Source: Pseudomonas oryzicola
GTDB taxonomy: Bacteria; Pseudomonadota; Gammaproteobacteria; Pseudomonadales; Pseudomonadaceae
Assembly: GCF_014269185.2 (NCBI RefSeq)
Contig: NZ_JABWRZ020000001.1
Location: 3,559,001 to 3,623,000, forward strand
Direction of reading: 5' to 3'
DNA length: 64,000 nt
The notes beneath the pieces are model-generated. The model saw nothing but the letters and a program-made list of their open reading frames with translations. It had not been told where the DNA came from and made no database searches. Below are positions 55,121 to 63,737 of this stretch, in pieces (the first letter of the stretch is position 1; every line of letters begins with the position of its first letter). The translations under genes and the position numbers were made by a program.

Positions 55121-55172
55121 CGTGAAATTTTTAGAGTTATTTTTCATGAAAAAATACATTAAAAATTTCACG
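55121..55172. promoter_or_regulatory. Operator-like nested inverted repeat upstream of the polyamine regulator
   Basis: Outer arms 55121-55133 (CGTGAAATTTTTA) and 55160-55172 are perfect 13-bp reverse complements. In between lies a second perfect palindrome, TTTTTCATGAAAAA (55140-55153). The block ends 14 bp from the regulator's ATG at 55107, in AT-rich DNA unlike the surroundings. Confidence 0.65.
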
Positions 55173-55252
55173 AGTCAAGTCCGCAGACCTTCATGACAAG
55201 CGCGCCATGCTGCAAGCCGTCTGGCCCGCGGGCTATCCGCTGCTTGCGAAAA

Positions 55253-55288
55253 ACATATGAAAATCCGTATATTCGCCCATCCATATGT
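55253..55288. promoter_or_regulatory. Inverted repeat upstream of arsR (candidate ArsR operator)
   Basis: ACATATG (55253-55259) and its reverse complement CATATGT (55282-55288) flank an AT-rich spacer, 14-49 bp before the arsR ATG. Confidence 0.45.
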
Positions 55289-55301
55289 AACGAGCCCCAG
55301 C

Positions 55302-55649
55302 ATGATCAGTCCTCCAGAACTCTTCAAAAGCCTGGCCGATGAAACCCGCGCGCGTGCCACCCTGCTGATCGCCAGCCTCGGCGAGCTCTGCGTGTGCGAG
55401 CTGATGTGCGCCCTGGGCGACAGCCAGCCGAAAATCAGCCGGCACCTGGCGCAACTGCGTAGCAGTGGCTTGCTGCTGGACCGCCGCCAGGGCCAGTGGG
55501 TGTATTACCGCCTCAATCCGGCACTGCCCGGCTGGGCCATCGAGCTGCTGCAGGTGACCCTGAAAGCCAATGCCCAATGGTTGCAAGCCAACACCGAGCG
55601 CCTGCAGAACATGGACGGTCGCCCTGTCCGAACCACCTCCTGCTGCTGA
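55302..55649 (+). CDS. arsR: ArsR-family arsenite-responsive repressor
   Basis: Encodes 115 residues. The winged HTH includes CALGDSQPKISRHLAQLRSS, and the arsenite-binding cysteines are C30 and C32 in GELCVCELMC, with a further C36. A Cys pair ends the protein (TTSCC). It represses the ars operon until arsenite or antimonite binds. The ATG at 55302 gives the normal N-terminus; an upstream in-frame ATG at 55257 would include the operator region. arsB starts 22 bp after its stop. Confidence 0.92.
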   Translation: MISPPELFKSLADETRARATLLIASLGELCVCELMCALGDSQPKISRHLAQLRSSGLLLDRRQGQWVYYRLNPALPGWAIELLQVTLKANAQWLQANTERLQNMDGRPVRTTSCC

Positions 55650-55670
55650 ACCACTTTCTTCGAGCGTGCC

Positions 55671-56954
55671 ATGCTAGTCGCATCTTCCGTTTTCCTGTTC
55701 ACCCTGATCCTGGTCATCTGGCAACCCAAGGGCCTTGGCGTCGGCTGGAGCGCCGCGCTCGGTGCGCTGATCGCGCTGGCGGCCGGCGCGGTATCGCTGA
55801 GCGACATCCCGACCGTGTGGGCCATCGTCTGGAACGCCACCGCCACCTTCATCGCCGTCATCATCATCAGCCTGCTGCTGGACGAAGCCGGTTTCTTCGA
55901 GTGGGCGGCGCTGCACGTGGCGCGCTGGGCCAACGGCAGCGGCTACCGGTTGTTCGCCTTCTGCGTGCTGCTGGGCGCCGCGGTATCGGCGCTGTTCGCC
56001 AACGATGGGGCGGCGCTGATCCTCACCCCCATCGTCATGTCGATGCTGATGGCCTTGCGCTTCTCGCCGGCAGCCACACTGGCATTCGTCATGGCTGCGG
56101 GTTTCATTGCCGACACCGCCAGCCTGCCGCTGGTGGTGTCCAACCTGGTGAACATCGTGTCCGCCGATTATTTCGGGCTGGGGTTCGCCGAGTACGCCTC
56201 GGTGATGGTGCCAGTGAACCTGGCGAGCGTGGCTGCCACCTTGCTGGTGTTGTTCCTGTACTTCCGTCGCGACCTGCCGAAGCAGTACGCCGTCGAGGCC
56301 CTGCAGGTGCCGCGGGCGGCGATTCGCGACCAGGCGACGTTCGTGGTGGGTTGGTGGACGCTGCTGGTCTTGCTGGTCGGCCTGTTCGCCCTGGAGCCGC
56401 TCGGTATCCCGATCAGCGCAGTCGCGGCCGTATGTGCCGCGTTGCTGTTCGCGGTCGCCGCGCGCGGCCACCGGATCTCCACCCGCCGCGTGCTGCGCGA
56501 AGCGCCGTGGCAGGTGGTGATCTTTTCCCTTGGCATGTATCTGGTGGTCTACGGCCTGAAGAACGCCGGCCTGACCGATTTCCTCAGCCACCTGCTCGAG
56601 CGCTTTGCCGAGCATGGCGTGTGGGGCGCGGCCATCGGCACCGGCCTGCTGTCGGCGCTGCTGTCATCGGTGATGAACAACATGCCCAGTGTGCTGGTGG
56701 GTGCCCTGTCGATCCAGGCCAGCGGCGCCGAGGGACTGGTGCGCGAGGCCATGGTCTACGCCAACGTCATCGGCTGTGACCTGGGGCCGAAGATCACCCC
56801 GATCGGCAGCCTCGCCACGCTGCTGTGGTTGCATGTGCTGGAACGCAAGGGAGTGCGCATCACCTGGGGGTATTACTTCAAGGTCGGCATTTTGCTGACC
56901 CTGCCGGTGCTGCTGATCACCCTGTCGGCGCTGGCATTGCGCCTGAGCCTCTGA
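55671..56954 (+). CDS. arsB: Arsenite efflux pump ArsB
   Basis: Encodes 427 residues with about 11-12 membrane helices. The family stretches [40 protein letters not shown] and [18 protein letters not shown] match ArsB. It exports arsenite from the cytoplasm using the proton gradient. It sits between arsR and arsC in the usual order. Confidence 0.94.
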   Translation: MLVASSVFLFTLILVIWQPKGLGVGWSAALGALIALAAGAVSLSDIPTVWAIVWNATATFIAVIIISLLLDEAGFFEWAALHVARWANGSGYRLFAFCVLLGAAVSALFANDGAALILTPIVMSMLMALRFSPAATLAFVMAAGFIADTASLPLVVSNLVNIVSADYFGLGFAEYASVMVPVNLASVAATLLVLFLYFRRDLPKQYAVEALQVPRAAIRDQATFVVGWWTLLVLLVGLFALEPLGIPISAVAAVCAALLFAVAARGHRISTRRVLREAPWQVVIFSLGMYLVVYGLKNAGLTDFLSHLLERFAEHGVWGAAIGTGLLSALLSSVMNNMPSVLVGALSIQASGAEGLVREAMVYANVIGCDLGPKITPIGSLATLLWLHVLERKGVRITWGYYFKVGILLTLPVLLITLSALALRLSL

Positions 56955-56980
56955 TATTTCGCCCCACGCGAGGAGTTTCC

Positions 56981-57451
56981 ATGCGAGTTCTGTTCATGTG
57001 CACCGCCAATAGTTGCCGCAGCATCCTTTCCGAAGCCCTGTTCAACCATATGGCGCCTGCAGGGTTCGAGGCGATCAGCGCCGGCAGTTTCCCCAGGGGG
57101 CAGGTATTGCCACGCAGCCTCACCACCCTGCAGCGCGCCGGCATAGCCACCGAGGGCCTCAGCAGCAAAGGCAACGATGCCTTTGCAGGCAACCCGCCGG
57201 ACATCGTCATCACCGTCTGCGACAAGGCCGCCGGCGAAGCCTGCCCGGTATACTTCGGCGCCGCGCTGAAAGCCCACTGGGGGCTGGAAGACCCGTCCGA
57301 GGTCCAGGGTGACGAAACGCTGATCGACGCCGCCTTCCGCGCCACCCTGGCGCACATCCAAAAGCGCTGCGAAGCGTTCTTCAGCTTGCCGTTTGCCTCG
57401 CTGGATCGCGACGGGTTGCAGAAGGCGCTGGATCGCATTGGCGCGCTCTGA
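56981..57451 (+). CDS. arsC: Arsenate reductase, low-molecular-weight phosphatase type
   Basis: Encodes 156 residues. The P-loop MCTANSCRS gives nucleophile C7 with C12 beside it, and C80 and C88 (TVCDKAAGEACPVY) supply the disulfide cascade of thioredoxin-coupled ArsC. It reduces arsenate to arsenite for export by ArsB. GAGGAG lies just upstream of the ATG at 56981. No arsH follows here. Confidence 0.93.
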   Translation: MRVLFMCTANSCRSILSEALFNHMAPAGFEAISAGSFPRGQVLPRSLTTLQRAGIATEGLSSKGNDAFAGNPPDIVITVCDKAAGEACPVYFGAALKAHWGLEDPSEVQGDETLIDAAFRATLAHIQKRCEAFFSLPFASLDRDGLQKALDRIGAL

Positions 57452-57547
57452 ACGCCCGAGGTGTTGGAAAATAGCAACCACGGCTAGGCACAATACTGGC
57501 GAAACGGCGGATGCTAGCGCCCACCGCACCTCCGGAGACATCGTTCG

Positions 57548-58417
57548 TTGACTGACCAACAGCACGGCCATGCTTACGCAAAACGGTTCGAGGCCGTGCT
57601 TGCCTATATCGACAGCCATCTTGAAGGTGACCTGTCGGTAGCGGCCTTGAGCCGGATCGCCCACTTCTCGGCGTTTCACTTTCATCGGCAGTTTTCGGCG
57701 TACATGGGCGTGCCGGTTTCTCGGTATGTGCAACTGATGCGTCTGCGGCGCGCGGCCCATCAGTTGGCCGCCTCGCCTGCCACTTCGGTACTGGAAGCCG
57801 CGTCGGCGGCCGGGTTCGAAAGCCCCGAGGCCTTTGCAAGGGCGTTCCGGCGAGCCTTCGGCATGACACCGAGCGTGTTCGCCAAGGCCCCTAACTGGCA
57901 CACCTGGAGTGCGGTATTCGTTGTTCCCCAGTTATCCAGGAGTATTACCATGCAGATACGTATCGTGGACTTTGCCGAAACCCGTGTGGCCGCGCTCGAA
58001 CACCGCGGCGCGCCGGCCAGCGTCGGCGACAGCGTCGCGCGTTTTCGCCAGTGGCGCCTGCAGAGTGGCCAGTCACCGGTGGCCAGCAGCCGCACCTTCG
58101 GCATTCCGTACGACAACCCGGACACCACCCCGGCGCAGGATTTTCGCTTCGCGATTTGCGGGGAGATTGACGGGGCCTTGCTGGCCAATGATCTTGGAGT
58201 GCATGAGCTGACCTTGCCGGCAGGGCGCTGTGCGGTTGTTCGCCATCGTGGGTCGCCGGACTACATCGGCGAGACGATCTATCCGCTGTATCGGGACTGG
58301 TTGCCGTCGAGTAATGAAGAGCTGCGTGACCACCCGTTGTTCTTTCATTACTTGAGCGTGTATCCGGATACACCGGTGGAGCAGTGGGAGACGGATGTTT
58401 ACGTTCCGCTGAAATAG
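57548..58417 (+). CDS. AraC-family regulator with C-terminal GyrI-like effector domain
   Basis: Encodes 289 residues, beginning with TTG at 57548 (GGAG ten bases upstream; no nearby ATG fits). Residues ~8-110 hold two HTH motifs (LSVAALSRIAHFSAFHFHRQ and VLEAASAAGFESPEAFARAF). From ~135 on is a GyrI/SoxS-partner-like ligand-binding domain (VDFAETRVAALEHRGAPASV). Such regulators respond to small amphipathic compounds. It lies 96 bp after arsC on the same strand but is probably separate. Confidence 0.85.
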   Translation: MTDQQHGHAYAKRFEAVLAYIDSHLEGDLSVAALSRIAHFSAFHFHRQFSAYMGVPVSRYVQLMRLRRAAHQLAASPATSVLEAASAAGFESPEAFARAFRRAFGMTPSVFAKAPNWHTWSAVFVVPQLSRSITMQIRIVDFAETRVAALEHRGAPASVGDSVARFRQWRLQSGQSPVASSRTFGIPYDNPDTTPAQDFRFAICGEIDGALLANDLGVHELTLPAGRCAVVRHRGSPDYIGETIYPLYRDWLPSSNEELRDHPLFFHYLSVYPDTPVEQWETDVYVPLK

Positions 58418-58647
58418 GTTGGGGGTTGAGGAGCTTGAAGGCCGACCACCACTCATCCAGACGCATGGCTGGGCCAAGCCCATCCAGCGAGATGACTGGA
58501 AAGCTCACAGGCTCTGTACGAAGTGTATCTGCACTCGCCCATACTGCGTTGAAACGGGGCTCGGAACGCTCATGTCCTCCAGCACACTCCGCTTCCTCCC
58601 CCGTTTCGCCTTGTTCGGCCTTCGCACAGACACAATTCATACAGCCC

Positions 58648-59430
58648 CTAGATTTCCAGCTCCTGGATGAACCGTTTGGCACCGGCATGGCGAGGGCCCG
58701 CGAGGGAGCACACCTCGGTTGACACCGGGATGATGTTCTCGCGGATATTTTCAGGCCCCAACTTTTCAATAACGCTCTGTCGGATGCCGGCGTAACTCGA
58801 CTCCAGCAATTTCGCATCAAACGAACTTACACTGACATTTCCCCGTAACTGGCTGACTAGAAACTTCTGGTTAAACACATCACTCTCTATGTCAGCCAAG
58901 GTTGTAAAGTAGACACTGCAAACCGATATTTTATCTCCACCTTGCACCACGCTGACCTGCAGGTTGATGGACGAGATGGGATGCGGTCGGGCTGCTGAAT
59001 CCGAGACGTCGGATTTGTAAGTGACCTGGGTCTTTGCACGGTACAAACGTGCAGCATCACTCGCTTCCGATTGTTCCTCCAAACGTTCGATACTGTCATC
59101 GAATTGCAGCGCAACCTCATGATCCAGTGTTTTATAGAACGTTTTTTCCAGTACTTCCTTTATCGTTATACTGCGAACCAGAGGCGGTATGTTGAAACTG
59201 ACCGTCCCCGAACTTATGATTCTCCAGAACACCTTGCCCAATGCGTTCCTGTAGAAATCCAGCCAGGCGGGCGGATCAACAAACCGCGCGCCTTGATTCT
59301 TGTCCGCCGCCAATTGGCAGAGCAAATTGGAATTGGCAAAATCTTCGAATACCCCTGGGTCAACGAGCTTGGGCATTGCAGACAGCAGGTTACCCGAAAC
59401 CACATAAACTTCATCGACTGATAACGCCAT
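58648..59430 (-). CDS. Protein of unknown family (260 aa), related to its upstream neighbour
   Basis: Not recognised. It has no signal peptide or membrane segment. A motif near residue 35 (NSNLLCQLAADKN then WLDFYRNALGKVFW) and one near the C-terminus (YAGIRQSVIEKLGPENI) are shared with the neighbour at 59505-60275, so I infer distant paralogues in one operon. Its codon use and base composition are AT-richer than most of the window. The start at 59430 has GGAGGA upstream. Confidence 0.7.
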   Translation of the reverse strand: MALSVDEVYVVSGNLLSAMPKLVDPGVFEDFANSNLLCQLAADKNQGARFVDPPAWLDFYRNALGKVFWRIISSGTVSFNIPPLVRSITIKEVLEKTFYKTLDHEVALQFDDSIERLEEQSEASDAARLYRAKTQVTYKSDVSDSAARPHPISSINLQVSVVQGGDKISVCSVYFTTLADIESDVFNQKFLVSQLRGNVSVSSFDAKLLESSYAGIRQSVIEKLGPENIRENIIPVSTEVCSLAGPRHAGAKRFIQELEI

Positions 59431-59504
59431 GACCGTTCCTCCGTGAACCTATCCTGTGCAAAGCCAGTGGGGCCAGCCTCGAACACCAGCCCCACTGTGG
59501 TCAG

Positions 59505-60275
59505 TCAGATATCAAGACCATCGATAAAATCTTCAGCATTTTTGCCCAGCTTCTGGATCACCGACTCACGCACGCGCGCGTACACCGATTCATTGAGCAC
59601 CGTCTGCTGCGCAGCGCGATACATCCAGGCCGTGGTCTTGCTCCAGCTCCAGAACAGGAAGCTACCCTTCTGCACGGTGGTGCTGGCGTTGACCGCGGTC
59701 AGCACCATGACCACGTTGCCATCGCGGTCCTGCATGACCGGAAGGATCTGGAACGTGCCGATGTCATCGCGAGTGGTGGTACTGTCGAACAGCTTCAGCG
59801 CACCCTGATTCTTCGGATTGCTCTCCAGAGCCGCGAAGGTTTTCTGGGTGACCTTGTACACAGCACTGTCAGCCCCTACAACCGCAGCGATCACCTCCAG
59901 CACCACTTCATCCATGGTGACATTAGTGTTACGCGGGTTGTATTGCTGGTACAACGAACTGACGCGCCCCCAGCCCAGGTTGGCCAAACCGTCGGTGTAG
60001 AACTTGAACCACTGCTCCCGCTGCGTATCGGGGTTGTATTTCTTGTCGGCCGCCAGTTGCATCAGCAGCGTACTGTTTTGCACATCCTCCCGCGCTTGCT
60101 GCTCCAATCCGGTAACGAACGATGTGATGCTACCGCGCACCACTGCCGCTCCTTCTTCTTCACTCTTGGCGCGAACCGCCGCTTTGCGTGCCCGAGCAAC
60201 AGTCCTGGTGGACTCAGGAATATCCAGCGATTGAACCCAGGCGATCAGCTGATCATGATCAGTAATAGAACCCAT
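59505..60275 (-). CDS. Protein of unknown family (256 aa), first gene of a two-gene unit
   Basis: Not recognised. The N-terminal ~60 residues are basic and helical (RTVARARKAAVRAKSEEEGA). The middle holds LLMQLAADKKYNPDTQREQW and FKFYTDGLANLGWGRVSSLY, and the end RESVIQKLGKNAEDFIDGLD. The middle and end match the downstream gene product. No export signal. The ATG at 60275 has AAGGAG seven bases upstream and is preferred over a longer in-frame start. The downstream gene begins 74 bp after its stop. Confidence 0.72.
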   Translation of the reverse strand: MGSITDHDQLIAWVQSLDIPESTRTVARARKAAVRAKSEEEGAAVVRGSITSFVTGLEQQAREDVQNSTLLMQLAADKKYNPDTQREQWFKFYTDGLANLGWGRVSSLYQQYNPRNTNVTMDEVVLEVIAAVVGADSAVYKVTQKTFAALESNPKNQGALKLFDSTTTRDDIGTFQILPVMQDRDGNVVMVLTAVNASTTVQKGSFLFWSWSKTTAWMYRAAQQTVLNESVYARVRESVIQKLGKNAEDFIDGLDI

Positions 60276-60859
60276 GATGACACTCCTTGTAATTTCAAAG
60301 GTTATGTTGAGCTTTCTTTGGTGCGCACAAAGCCTGGAATCGGGAGCAATCACTCTTACCTGAATGATGGACAACCCAATAACCAGAGTTTGATTTCAAT
60401 CCATTGGACGCGCTGCGCCTTATACCTGAACAGAATGACGGCGAACCACGTGTGATCTGACAGACATGAGACAAATCTGTCGATATAAAGAGAGGATTTC
60501 ATATGTCCACTCCATGGAATGACATGCATACGGTGCGGATTCCTTCCGCCGCGATACTGCATAAACAGTAAAGTCGCGAAAAAATTCAGCGTCAAGGGAA
60601 ATACTGAAAAAGAGTTCCATAGTCAGCTAAGATAATCGATCCCGTAGGGCTGAGGCAGAACCGCCGCCCGGATACACGCTACTGCAAGCTGGCGGAAAGT
60701 TTTGGCGCATTGGTCACGCGGGCTTGCTGGTGCCGGTGTCTACGACATTACAGCGCCTAGTATGCAAGTCATTACTGAATAATCAGGTGTTAGGCTCGCC
60801 GCGCTTTTCTGCGGGGTCGACGGGCCTGATGTTGATGCATCTACTAGGCTCGCCTCTTT
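60276..60859. other. Gene-poor AT-rich region upstream of the unknown pair
   Basis: No convincing gene on either strand. The first ~150 bp must hold the promoter of the 59505-60275 gene. A decamer TAGGCTCGCC occurs at 60791 and again at 60845. The rest shows nothing I can name. Confidence 0.4.
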
Positions 60860-61265
60860 TCACTTGGTGACTGCGCAGACATAGGCCTGGCAGGCCTGCA
60901 GCGCGATCAGCCCCCGCTCGCCTTCGTCGGTGATGGCGACAATTCATTGAGCATGCGCTCGGTCAAGTTGGGCGCGTACGGCGGTCACCACCCTGGCCGG
61001 CAAAGACTCCGGTGTGGACAAGGACTGACAACCGCGGATCAGCGGTAGCAAGCCGATCACGCAGACGAGTCTGAGCTTGTTGAGCGTCGTTCATTTCCTT
61101 CCAGTGCGTTTTGTTCTGATCCTGCAGGCGAGCCTCCAGGACGCGACGCGCATGCTGCTGCTCTGCCAGTTGGTTGAGCGCAGCCGCACGCCTCCTCACG
61201 TTCACGGCCGTGCAGGCGGTCCTCCCAGCGGTTATAGATGGCCAGGCTCCGGCTCTCCACCATGA
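60860..61265 (-). pseudogene. Remnant of a phage lysis (Rz-like/DUF2514-type i-spanin) gene
   Basis: Minus-strand frames give LNQLAEQQHARRVLEARLQD then TRLRDRLATADPRLSVLV, and after a frame change and an in-frame TGA, IVAITDEGERGLIALQACQA ending YVCAVTK and a stop at 60860. Together these follow the order of Rz-like lysis proteins of Pseudomonas prophages. The gene is broken by at least one frameshift and one nonsense codon, and the N-terminal part is also in another frame. Confidence 0.7.
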
Positions 61266-61387
61266 ATCTGCGCCCTGCGCAGAACAGGGATTGCGTTATG
61301 CGCAGAGTTGGATTTGCGTCAAGCGCAAAAAATTTCTAGCGGGCAAAGAAATCCCGCTCGGGGCGGATCGTTTTTCGGAACTGCTTT

Positions 61388-61831
61388 CTATGTGCAATCA
61401 CTCATACCGATCTTGAAGCGGTATACCTCTTTGCCGCGCTCGTCATGATAGACGTAGTTGTACACTACGCCCATGCTCAGAGTTTTTGCCATCGGCTGCT
61501 TGGACATGGTACACACAGTTTCGAGAACATCAGCCTTCCACGCAGCTAAGTCGGCAGACGCGCCCCACTCATCGAATTTCGCAAGCTCGTAGTGGACGAT
61601 CACGTTGCTACCTGGCCCTTGCTCGGCTCGAACCAAGGTGGCGAATTCATCGATCTTCATTGGGGCCTTGGTGTTTATAAGCTGAATACCCTTTGTCATG
61701 GCGGCCTTAAGAAGTTCGTCCTGGTCAGGCTCGGCGAAATAGCCTCCTACCCCCTTGCCTAGGGCAATGGCAACTCCTCCGATCAGCAAAACTCCAACCC
61801 AATGCAGCGGCTTCTTCAATTTCCTTATCAT
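61388..61831 (-). CDS. Hypothetical membrane-anchored protein (147 aa)
   Basis: Encodes 147 residues. A basic N-terminus is followed by one membrane helix (HWVGVLLIGGVAIALGKGVG) and a soluble domain (LLKAAMTKGIQLINTKAPMK, and later YNYVYHDERGKEVYRFKIG). No family recognised. The ATG at 61831 has GGGGGA close upstream; an alternative ATG is at 61843. It lies within the decayed phage-like segment but is intact. Confidence 0.6.
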   Translation of the reverse strand: MIRKLKKPLHWVGVLLIGGVAIALGKGVGGYFAEPDQDELLKAAMTKGIQLINTKAPMKIDEFATLVRAEQGPGSNVIVHYELAKFDEWGASADLAAWKADVLETVCTMSKQPMAKTLSMGVVYNYVYHDERGKEVYRFKIGMSDCT

Positions 61832-61868
61832 CGAGTCCCCCATCAAAGCTCAGTCATCTTCGTGTCGA

Positions 61869-62185
61869 TCATGCGCCCAATGAAACGGCAGTTTCCCACA
61901 CCTTAATCAGCTTTTCAGCCAGGGCGGTGGAGGCCTTCTGAGCAACGCGCTCGATCGGGGAGAGGCTTCCCGAGTCAACGCGGTCGCCCATGACAGCCAG
62001 GCAAGCCGTTACATCGGCCAGCGCCCAGTTGCAGAGAGTCGTGCTCGTTTCATATTGCTCCCACTCGCGGGCGGCACGAGTCTGGATCCCCTACCAGGCA
62101 GAAGGTCCGCTCGCTCGTTGATCGCCTGATCAGCATCGGCGCTGTAAGCCCCATTGGACCCTTGGTTTTTCAGCTGCCACACGCG
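61869..62185 (-). pseudogene. Broken phage-type gene fused to the truncated integrase
   Basis: Two minus-strand frames form one gene: QLKNQGSNGAYSADADQAIN then ERADLL, and after a frameshift near 62100, IQTRAAREWEQYETSTTLCN to KVWETAVSLGA with a stop at 61869. The style is that of a small phage structural or lysis-region protein. Its 5' end runs without a gap into the integrase remnant, indicating a deletion between them. Confidence 0.55.
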
Positions 62186-62552
62186 GCATGGGATGGTTAG
62201 TCCAAACGATCAGCAACCGATGAACAACCAGATCAGCAACCACAGCGGTGTGGCACCAGACGTCGTTACCGTACTTCTGGCCGAGGTTCTTTATGTCGGT
62301 AATCAGCGCGGTCTGCTCCTGCTCGTTGAGCGCATCCCAGCGAATCCGTGTGATCTATTCCTGGCGGCGGGTGGAGAACAGCGCGAACAGCACCAGCTCG
62401 GCCTCGCGCTTCCTGATCCAGGCCTGCGCTGTCGCCTTCCGGTCGAACGTCTGGCTTTCCTGATAAACTGCCTTCCCTTCCTCCATAATGCGGATCTGGG
62501 CGGTGAAGCCAGAAGACCCGTCCTTGCGCTTGCGCTGCGTGATGGCTCCCAT
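62186..62552 (-). pseudogene. Decayed tyrosine integrase
   Basis: The first 53 codons (MGAITQRKRKDGSSGFTAQI through RKREAEL) are the N-terminal arm domain of a phage/island integrase. The frame then jumps directly to LFALFSTRRQE, the segment with the first catalytic arginine, so about 150 residues are missing. A TAG at 62355 then interrupts the frame, which continues as ITRIRWDALNEQEQ to LGQKYGNDVWCH. The C-terminal catalytic residues are lost at the junction with the next remnant. It reads away from the dusA fragment. Confidence 0.75.
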
Positions 62553-62651
62553 GATTTGCTACACGGCTGTTTGCGATTGCTGCATTGCAGCAGCCGCAGT
62601 AGCAAAACCGGCAAGAACCGGAACGAAGCGGCAACAATCAGAGATTGAGAA

Positions 62652-62735
62652 ATGCAACAGAAACAAGCAGAAAACCCGGCAACCCCAGGCGATACGGTAG
62701 TCAGGAGATTTTCTGTCGCGCCGATGATGGATTGG
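62652..62735 (+). pseudogene. dusA: 5' fragment of dusA ending at a mobile-element attachment site
   Basis: The plus strand encodes MQQKQAENPATPGDTVVRRF then SVAPMMDW, which is the N-terminus of tRNA-dihydrouridine synthase A. After the MMDW codons the sequence stops matching dusA and reaches a stop within 14 codons. The 5' end of dusA around this motif is the known target of a family of dusA-associated integrases. The integrase remnant lies 99 bp to the left. Confidence 0.75.
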
Positions 62736-63014
62736 GCTGGTTCTTCACCCGACCCAGCGTTTACAGGCGTTTCATCCTAAGCCAACGATTTTCGTACCAA
62801 TTTCGTACCAACCATTTTTCCATTCGGCCTAACTGGGACACTTTTAGATGAACTCTCTGATGCTGCTATCGGCCTGCGCTTTTTGGTAATGCGTCATCGC
62901 GTCGGCTGCGTCGGCACACATGAGGTGTTTCAGGAGTGCGTGTAAAAGCTGTGGGTTCTGGAGTGCAACGCGTGGTGGTAGCATATGGCCACCTATTTCA
63001 GCGCCGAGTGCATA
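62736..63014. other. Junction DNA right of the dusA fragment
   Basis: No gene seen. Two adjacent copies of TTTCGTACCAA (62795-62816 area) stand next to the attachment core. They could be integrase arm sites or edge sequence of a second element. Confidence 0.35.
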
Positions 63015-63737
63015 ATGGCAAGTGTTTTCGTTATACGGATCCCTGGGTGGAGAACTTTCGTTTTCACTATTCCTGAAAACTGGAACTCTTACCATTTGAA
63101 CCATTGGTTTCGCCGAACCATTCGTTCTCGACTTTTTCAAGAGATCGAACTTGGCAATCACCAAGCCGCGTTGCAGTTGGCGCAGCCGTGGAGGTTGCGT
63201 TATTTGCGTGGCGAATGGGGAGAATCCGCTGTCCGTTGTGCCATCGGCTACAATCAATCCGCCCTGGCTGTGGAGCTAGTGCGACGTGGCGGGATGTATG
63301 CCGAGGATGGCACCTTGGCGCTAGCGGCGATGAATGGTGACCTGACAGTGGTCGAAGCGCTGTTATCAGCCGGGAAGCATCCGGACGAACCCTTCAAGGA
63401 CCCGCTTTACCATGGAATGACACCCTTGATGTGGGCGGCCAGCAGACATCACCCCGAGATCATGGAGCGCCTGTTGCAGGCGGGAGCCGATATTGACGCT
63501 GTCGACCGTCACGGGCGTTCAGCGGCAAGACATGTAACTACTTTGGGCGGTACTTCTCTGGAGGCGCTGAAGGTTTTACTGCGCCACAAACCTGAAATCC
63601 TATGGACTGAGATGTGGAGCGGAATCGATGTCCTGAATGCCGTACGACGTTATCGGGACAACCGTGACCCGGATGCGCTGCAATTCATGACGCGCAAGTT
63701 TCCCGAACTGGACATGGACCAGTACCTAGACAGCTAG
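63015..63737 (+). CDS. Ankyrin-repeat protein
   Basis: Encodes 240 residues from the ATG at 63015 (GAG six bases upstream; an ATG ten codons earlier at 62985 is the alternative). The middle carries ankyrin repeats (GTLALAAMNGDLTVVEALLS, then TPLMWAASRHHPEIMERLLQ followed by AGADIDAVDRHGRSA). No signal peptide. The N-terminal ~60 residues are unlike known domains. Ankyrin repeats mediate protein binding, and the role is unknown. The position beyond the dusA junction suggests it is cargo of a mobile element. Confidence 0.8.
   Translation: MASVFVIRIPGWRTFVFTIPENWNSYHLNHWFRRTIRSRLFQEIELGNHQAALQLAQPWRLRYLRGEWGESAVRCAIGYNQSALAVELVRRGGMYAEDGTLALAAMNGDLTVVEALLSAGKHPDEPFKDPLYHGMTPLMWAASRHHPEIMERLLQAGADIDAVDRHGRSAARHVTTLGGTSLEALKVLLRHKPEILWTEMWSGIDVLNAVRRYRDNRDPDALQFMTRKFPELDMDQYLDS

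Noticed and set aside
58418..58647. Possible insertion-sequence remnant between the AraC/GyrI gene and the unknown pair
   Set aside because: No terminal repeats or transposase motifs could be identified; the stretch is left as intergenic.
62844..63257. 137-codon minus-strand frame
   Set aside because: It overlaps the ankyrin-repeat gene on the plus strand, which has clear repeats.
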